A stretch of 64,000 bases of DNA, from the NCBI RefSeq assembly GCF_018860705.1, contig NZ_JAHKQA010000042.1, forward strand, positions 1 through 64,000. The letters are read 5' to 3'. Positions 60,303-64,000 of the stretch are shown piece after piece. This DNA comes from Citreicella sp. C3M06 (GTDB taxonomy: Bacteria; Pseudomonadota; Alphaproteobacteria; Rhodobacterales; Rhodobacteraceae). Under the pieces are notes generated by a model. That model had not been told where the DNA came from and ran no database searches. It saw only the letters and a list, made by a program, of their open reading frames with translations. Every line of letters starts with the position of its first letter. The first letter of the stretch is position 1. The position numbers and the translations under genes were made by a program.

Positions 60303-61460
60303 ATGCCGCGCGACATCGTCGCTCCGCGCTATGTCACGGTCGCCGTCTCGCGCGAGGCGGCGACCGAGGATGCTGTGGCCGAGGCGCTGCGCGGCATCGA
60401 GCTGAGCGAAACCTGTTTTCTGCTTGCCTTCGTGCCGGGGCGGCTGGATCTGCCGCGCCTTGCGAGGGCGCTGGAAACCGGTGCCGGCGGGCTGCCGGTG
60501 TTCGGCTGCACCACCGCTGGCACCATCACCCCTGACGGCTATGAAACCGAGGCGCTGCTGATCCTTGCCTTTCCGCGCGAGCATTTCCGCTGCGCCTCGC
60601 TGCTGATCTCGCCGCTCAAGCCGTTGCAGATGAAACCCATCGCCAGCGCGGTGCGCGGCCATGCGCAGGCGTTCCGCCGCACCCCCGGCTGGAACCGGCT
60701 GGCGCTGATCTTTGCCGATGGGCTGGCCAAGCAGGAAGACATGCTGGTCGCCACGCTTGAGGCGGCGCTTGGCGAGGTGCCGGTGTTCGGCGGCTCGGCC
60801 GGGGACGAGCTGGCGTTTCGCGAAACCTTTGTGTTGCAGGACGGCCAGTTGCACAGCAACGCCGCCTTGCTGCTGTTGCTGGAAACCGATCTGGAATTCG
60901 CCGGGCTGGGGTTCGACCATTTCCTGCCGACCGACACGCAGGTCGTGGTCACCCATGCGCTGCCCGAAGACCGTCTGGTGCTGGAGCTGAACGGCGCGCC
61001 CGCCGCGCTGGAATATGCCCGCATCACCGGCGTCGATCCCGATGCGCTGGGGCCACGGGTGTTTGCCGAGAACCCGATGCTGGTGCGCCAGAACATGAAT
61101 TACCACGTGCGCGCCATCCACGACGCCCCCGGCGCCCATGCGCTGAGCTTTCTGGGCGCCATCGACGACGGGCTGATCCTGACGCTGGGACGCGGCAAGG
61201 AGATCCTTGAAACGCTGGACTCGGGGCTTGGCGTCACCGATGCGCGCGGCAACGTGCCTGATTTCGTGCTGGGGTTCGACTGCGTGCTGCGCAAGCTCGA
61301 GATCCAGAAAAAGGGGCTGGCGGCGCAGGTGTCGGAAATCCTGTCGCGCCACCGGGTGCTGGGCTTCAACACCTATGGCGAACAGCATTGCGGCGTGCAT
61401 GTGAATCAGACCTTCGTCGGCGTCGCGTTCTTTGAACCGGGCCGGAGGGCGCTGGAATGA
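60303..61460 (+). CDS. FIST-domain sensor protein (NosP-like)
   Basis: This 385-residue cytoplasmic protein has the FIST N domain (about 35-215; LPVFGCTTAGTITPDGYE, LALIFADGL, VPVFGGSAGDELAF) and the FIST_C domain (about 225-370; ALEYARITGVDP, VLGFNTYGEQHCGVHVNQTFVGVAFF). FIST proteins bind small ligands; NosP, a heme-binding nitric oxide sensor, is encoded beside a kinase of the NahK type, exactly as here. Heme binding in this protein is an inference. It overlaps the kinase gene by four bases. Confidence 0.88.
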   Translation: MPRDIVAPRYVTVAVSREAATEDAVAEALRGIELSETCFLLAFVPGRLDLPRLARALETGAGGLPVFGCTTAGTITPDGYETEALLILAFPREHFRCASLLISPLKPLQMKPIASAVRGHAQAFRRTPGWNRLALIFADGLAKQEDMLVATLEAALGEVPVFGGSAGDELAFRETFVLQDGQLHSNAALLLLLETDLEFAGLGFDHFLPTDTQVVVTHALPEDRLVLELNGAPAALEYARITGVDPDALGPRVFAENPMLVRQNMNYHVRAIHDAPGAHALSFLGAIDDGLILTLGRGKEILETLDSGLGVTDARGNVPDFVLGFDCVLRKLEIQKKGLAAQVSEILSRHRVLGFNTYGEQHCGVHVNQTFVGVAFFEPGRRALE

Positions 61461-63682
61461 TCGACCCCGACGCGCCGCTCGAAGAGCAGCTCGCCCGGCA
61501 GACCCGGATCATCGACGCGCTGATGCGCCGTGCCGAGCGCCAGCACGAGGTCGGCGGATCGGCCTATGGCGCATTCCAGTCGGCGATCTCGCTTCAGGCG
61601 CAGGTCTGGGCCAAGACCCGCGATCTGGAACGCACCACCGACGAGCTGCGCCACGCCCGCGATGACAGCGAACGCATGCGCCGCAATCTGGCCGAGGCGC
61701 TTTCGGCGCTTGATGGCGGGGTGGCGGTGTTCACCGGCGGCTTGCTCGAGGTCTGCAACGACATTTTCCTCAAGCTTCTGCCTGACGTGTCGGGCCGGTT
61801 TCAGCCGGGCATGGACATCGAGCAATGCCTGACCACCATCGAAAGCTCGCGCCATCTGGTGACGGTCGAGGGCAGCTTTGACGCGGCGCTGGCGCAGGCG
61901 CGGCGCGAGGGCGCTTCGGTTGCCAGTCTGGTGATCGAGTTGCAGGGCGATCGCTGGTATCAGGTCAACCTTCAGGGCACCTCGGGGCAGGCGGTGGTGC
62001 TGTTGCTGACCGAGATCACCGCCATCGTGCGCCGCAACCGGTCGGAAAAGGAACAGCTCGTCGAAGGGCACGCCGATTACCTTCAGGCGGTGTTCGAAAA
62101 CATGACCTCGGGGGTGTGCACGTTTTCGGCGACCGGCGTCGTGCGCATGTACAACATGCAGTTCCGCGCGCTGCTGGGCCTGCCCTATACGATGCTGCAA
62201 AAGGGCACCGATCTGGCGCAGGTGCTGGATTACGTGGCGCAGCACGGGCTGATTGTCGATGCGAGCGTGTTCGAAATCGCGCAATGGCTGGACCGGCTGG
62301 ACCGGCAGGGGCGGTTGCGGCGGCGGATGCGGCATCTGTCGGGGCGGATGCTCGATCTGCACGCGTATCAGCTGCCCGATGGCGGCGTGCTGCTGGAGCT
62401 CAAGGACGTGACGCTGGAAAGCCGCGCCACCGAGATGCTGGAAAACCGCGTGGCCGAGCGCACCGAAGAGCTGACCCATGCCAACGCCCAGCTGCGCGAG
62501 CAGTTCGACGAGATGGCCCGTGTCGAGGAAGAGCTGCGCATCGCCAAGGAGCGCGCCGAGGCGGCGGTGTCGTCCAAGACGCGGTTCCTTGCCGCCGCCT
62601 CGCATGATCTGTTGCAGCCGGTGAATGCCGCCAAGCTGCTGATCGCGATGCTGGTGGACAGCGTATCGGGCACGCGCTTTGCCCCGACGGTGGAGCGGCT
62701 GGACGGCTCGTTCAATTCCATCGAACAGCTGCTGCATTCGCTGCTGGATATCTCCCGGCTGGATTCGCTGGATCGCGGGCTGCTGCCCTCCGAGGTCTGT
62801 CTTGGCACGCTGATGCGCTCGGTCTGGGAGGATCAGATGCCGTTGGCGCAGCGCAAGGGGGTGACGCTGGACATGGTGCCAAGCATGATCGTGGTGAAAT
62901 CCGACCCGGTGTATCTGCTGCGCTCGATCCAGAACCTCGTGGTGAACGCGATCCAGTATACGCCGGGCGGCGGGCGGGTGCTGGTCGGCTGTCGGCGCCG
63001 CGGCGCCGTGGTGGACTTGCAGGTCTGGGACACCGGGGTCGGCATCAGCCGCAAGGACCAGACGCGCATTTTCGAGGAATTTACCCGGGCCGACAACGTG
63101 CCGCCCGGCTCGGGCGTGGGGCTGGGGTTGTCGATTGTCGATCGCACCTGTCGCCATCTGGGGCACAAGGTGCGGGTGCGCTCCAAGCCGGGGGCCGGGT
63201 CGGTGTTTTCCATCGAGATGGAGGCGCTGCAGCGGCGGGCGGCGGCAGAGGATCGCGGGCAGGCCCCCGAGACCGCATCGCAGGATATGGATCACATCGT
63301 TCTGCTGATCGAGAACGATCCGGATGTGCTGTACGCCTTCACCGGCAAGCTGGAGCAATGGGGGGCGAGCGTGTTCGCGGCGCGCAGCATCGACGAGGCG
63401 CTGGGGCATGTGCGCGACATGGGGATGGCGCCAGACATCGTGCTGGCGGATTACCAGCTGGATGATGGCGAGACCGGGGACCGGGCGATCGCGGCGGTGC
63501 GGGCGCTGAGCGGGGTGCGGGTTCCGGCGATTATGATCACCGCCGATCGTGGCAACGCGCTGCTCAGGAAGGGCGCGGCCGAGGGGTTTTCGGTGCTGAC
63601 CAAGCCGGTGCAGCTGTCGCGGCTGCGGCCCCTGATCGACTGGAAGCTGCGCTGGCAGGCCCCCGAGGACGCGGCGGAGTAG
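61457..63682 (+). CDS. Hybrid histidine kinase, NahK-like
   Basis: This 741-residue kinase has an N-terminal coiled coil (about 10-85), a first PAS-like part (about 80-190), a second PAS (about 205-315), a coiled coil (about 325-375), a HisKA domain with His383 in AASHDLLQPVNA, an HATPase (about 490-600; NLVVNAIQYTP, DTGVGI, GLGLSIV) and a receiver with Asp665 (LADYQLDDG). No membrane helices are seen. The layout and the FIST neighbour match NosP/NahK systems that govern biofilm and stress responses. The SHDLLQP box is typical of that group. Confidence 0.9.
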   Translation: MIDPDAPLEEQLARQTRIIDALMRRAERQHEVGGSAYGAFQSAISLQAQVWAKTRDLERTTDELRHARDDSERMRRNLAEALSALDGGVAVFTGGLLEVCNDIFLKLLPDVSGRFQPGMDIEQCLTTIESSRHLVTVEGSFDAALAQARREGASVASLVIELQGDRWYQVNLQGTSGQAVVLLLTEITAIVRRNRSEKEQLVEGHADYLQAVFENMTSGVCTFSATGVVRMYNMQFRALLGLPYTMLQKGTDLAQVLDYVAQHGLIVDASVFEIAQWLDRLDRQGRLRRRMRHLSGRMLDLHAYQLPDGGVLLELKDVTLESRATEMLENRVAERTEELTHANAQLREQFDEMARVEEELRIAKERAEAAVSSKTRFLAAASHDLLQPVNAAKLLIAMLVDSVSGTRFAPTVERLDGSFNSIEQLLHSLLDISRLDSLDRGLLPSEVCLGTLMRSVWEDQMPLAQRKGVTLDMVPSMIVVKSDPVYLLRSIQNLVVNAIQYTPGGGRVLVGCRRRGAVVDLQVWDTGVGISRKDQTRIFEEFTRADNVPPGSGVGLGLSIVDRTCRHLGHKVRVRSKPGAGSVFSIEMEALQRRAAAEDRGQAPETASQDMDHIVLLIENDPDVLYAFTGKLEQWGASVFAARSIDEALGHVRDMGMAPDIVLADYQLDDGETGDRAIAAVRALSGVRVPAIMITADRGNALLRKGAAEGFSVLTKPVQLSRLRPLIDWKLRWQAPEDAAE

Positions 63683-63696
63683 GTGGGACGGGCAGA

Positions 63697-63760
63697 GGGG
63701 GGCGCTGCCCCCCGTCTCCTTACGGAGCCTCCCCCCGGGATATTTTTTGCCAGAAGAAAC
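63697..63760. repeat. Intergenic palindromic repeat, copy 3 (partial, inverted order)
   Basis: Hairpin GGGGGGC-GCT-GCCCCCC (63697-63713) is followed by a single arm GGGATATTT...CCAGAAGAAAC (63737-63760). The parts are those of the repeats at 26938 and 36148, but in opposite order and with only one arm. It lies after the hybrid kinase gene. Confidence 0.65.
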
Positions 63761-63836
63761 ACCGGGCGCCGGGCACAGACGAAGGTCTGCGCTGACAGTG
63801 CGGATGGGGGCGCTAGGCTGCGCGGCAGGGAGGATT

Positions 63837-64000
63837 ATGACCATGCGCAAGAGTTTGATGGTGCTGGCCGCATTGGCCTGTCTTGCCGGGCCGGCGGCGG
63901 CGGCTGTGAGCGAGACCTATGATCTGCTGTTCCGCGAGGGCACGCTGGATGAGATCGGCGCCGACGAGGTGCTGCGCTATAGCCGCGCCGTCAGCAATGC
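63837..64000 (+). CDS. Secreted protein, 5' part only (window edge)
   Basis: The frame opens at ATG 63837 or, better spaced from GGGAGG, at ATG 63843. It encodes a signal peptide (RKSLMVLAALACLAGPAAAA) and then VSETYDLLFREGTLDEIGAD before running off the end. The secreted nature is clear. The family is not recognisable from about 50 residues. Confidence 0.7.
   Translation, partial: MTMRKSLMVLAALACLAGPAAAAVSETYDLLFREGTLDEIGADEVLRYSRAVSN

Overview
The window is GC-rich DNA with the gene content, codon bias and intergenic repeats of an alphaproteobacterium, most likely a member of the Rhodobacteraceae (Paracoccus/Rhodobacter/Roseobacter relatives). A plasmid-type replication and partition module (a Rep_3-like initiator, a divergent parA-parB pair and an iteron-bearing gap, about 41.97-46.26 kb) lies inside it, so the molecule is probably an extrachromosomal replicon. 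It also carries a tRNA-Cys gene, a cytochrome oxidase operon and many catabolic operons, which suggests a chromid rather than a dispensable plasmid.

Layout. 0-3.3 kb: the right end of an element integrated at the 3' end of tRNA-Cys, with a P4-type tyrosine integrase and a primase gene broken by an IS5-type insertion sequence. 3.6-10.3 kb: an operon for an alternative caa3-type terminal oxidase (subunit II with a cytochrome c domain, a fused subunit I-III, a CtaG-like factor and a triheme cytochrome c), then two small genes, one HTTM-like. 10.3-16.2 kb: a spermidine/putrescine-type ABC transporter co-transcribed with a P1-family aminopeptidase, divergent from an RpiR regulator. 16.3-26.9 kb: a divergent sugar or polyol regulon: a ribose-type ABC transporter, two SDR dehydrogenases and transaldolase on one strand; a split transketolase, an FGGY kinase and a SorC-type regulator on the other. 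Three copies of one operator-like sequence link the two arms. 27.1-27.8 kb: a stand-alone RibH behind an FMN riboswitch. 27.9-34.8 kb: a ROK regulator divergent from a CUT1 sugar ABC transporter, a small P-loop kinase and a DCXR-like SDR. 34.9-36.1 kb: an M29 aminopeptidase. 36.7-41.9 kb: an RND efflux pump with two adaptors. 42-46.3 kb: rep and parAB. 46.4-49.5 kb: heme oxygenase and a bacteriophytochrome kinase behind a good match to the general-stress sigma factor promoter. 49.8-52.5 kb: a TRAP transporter. 52.7-58.7 kb: glgX-treZ-treY, a route from glycogen to trehalose. 58.7-63.7 kb: a DUF58 protein, then a NarL-type regulator, a FIST (NosP-like) sensor and a hybrid histidine kinase. The last gene runs off the window.

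How it fits together. Most of the window is accessory metabolism arranged as self-contained transporter-enzyme-regulator modules. The stress, light and NO-type sensory genes and the trehalose genes cluster next to the partition locus. The strongest leads are the split-transketolase polyol regulon, the altered proton-channel residues in the oxidase, the stress-type promoter in front of the phytochrome operon, and the tRNA-Cys gene on a rep/par replicon.
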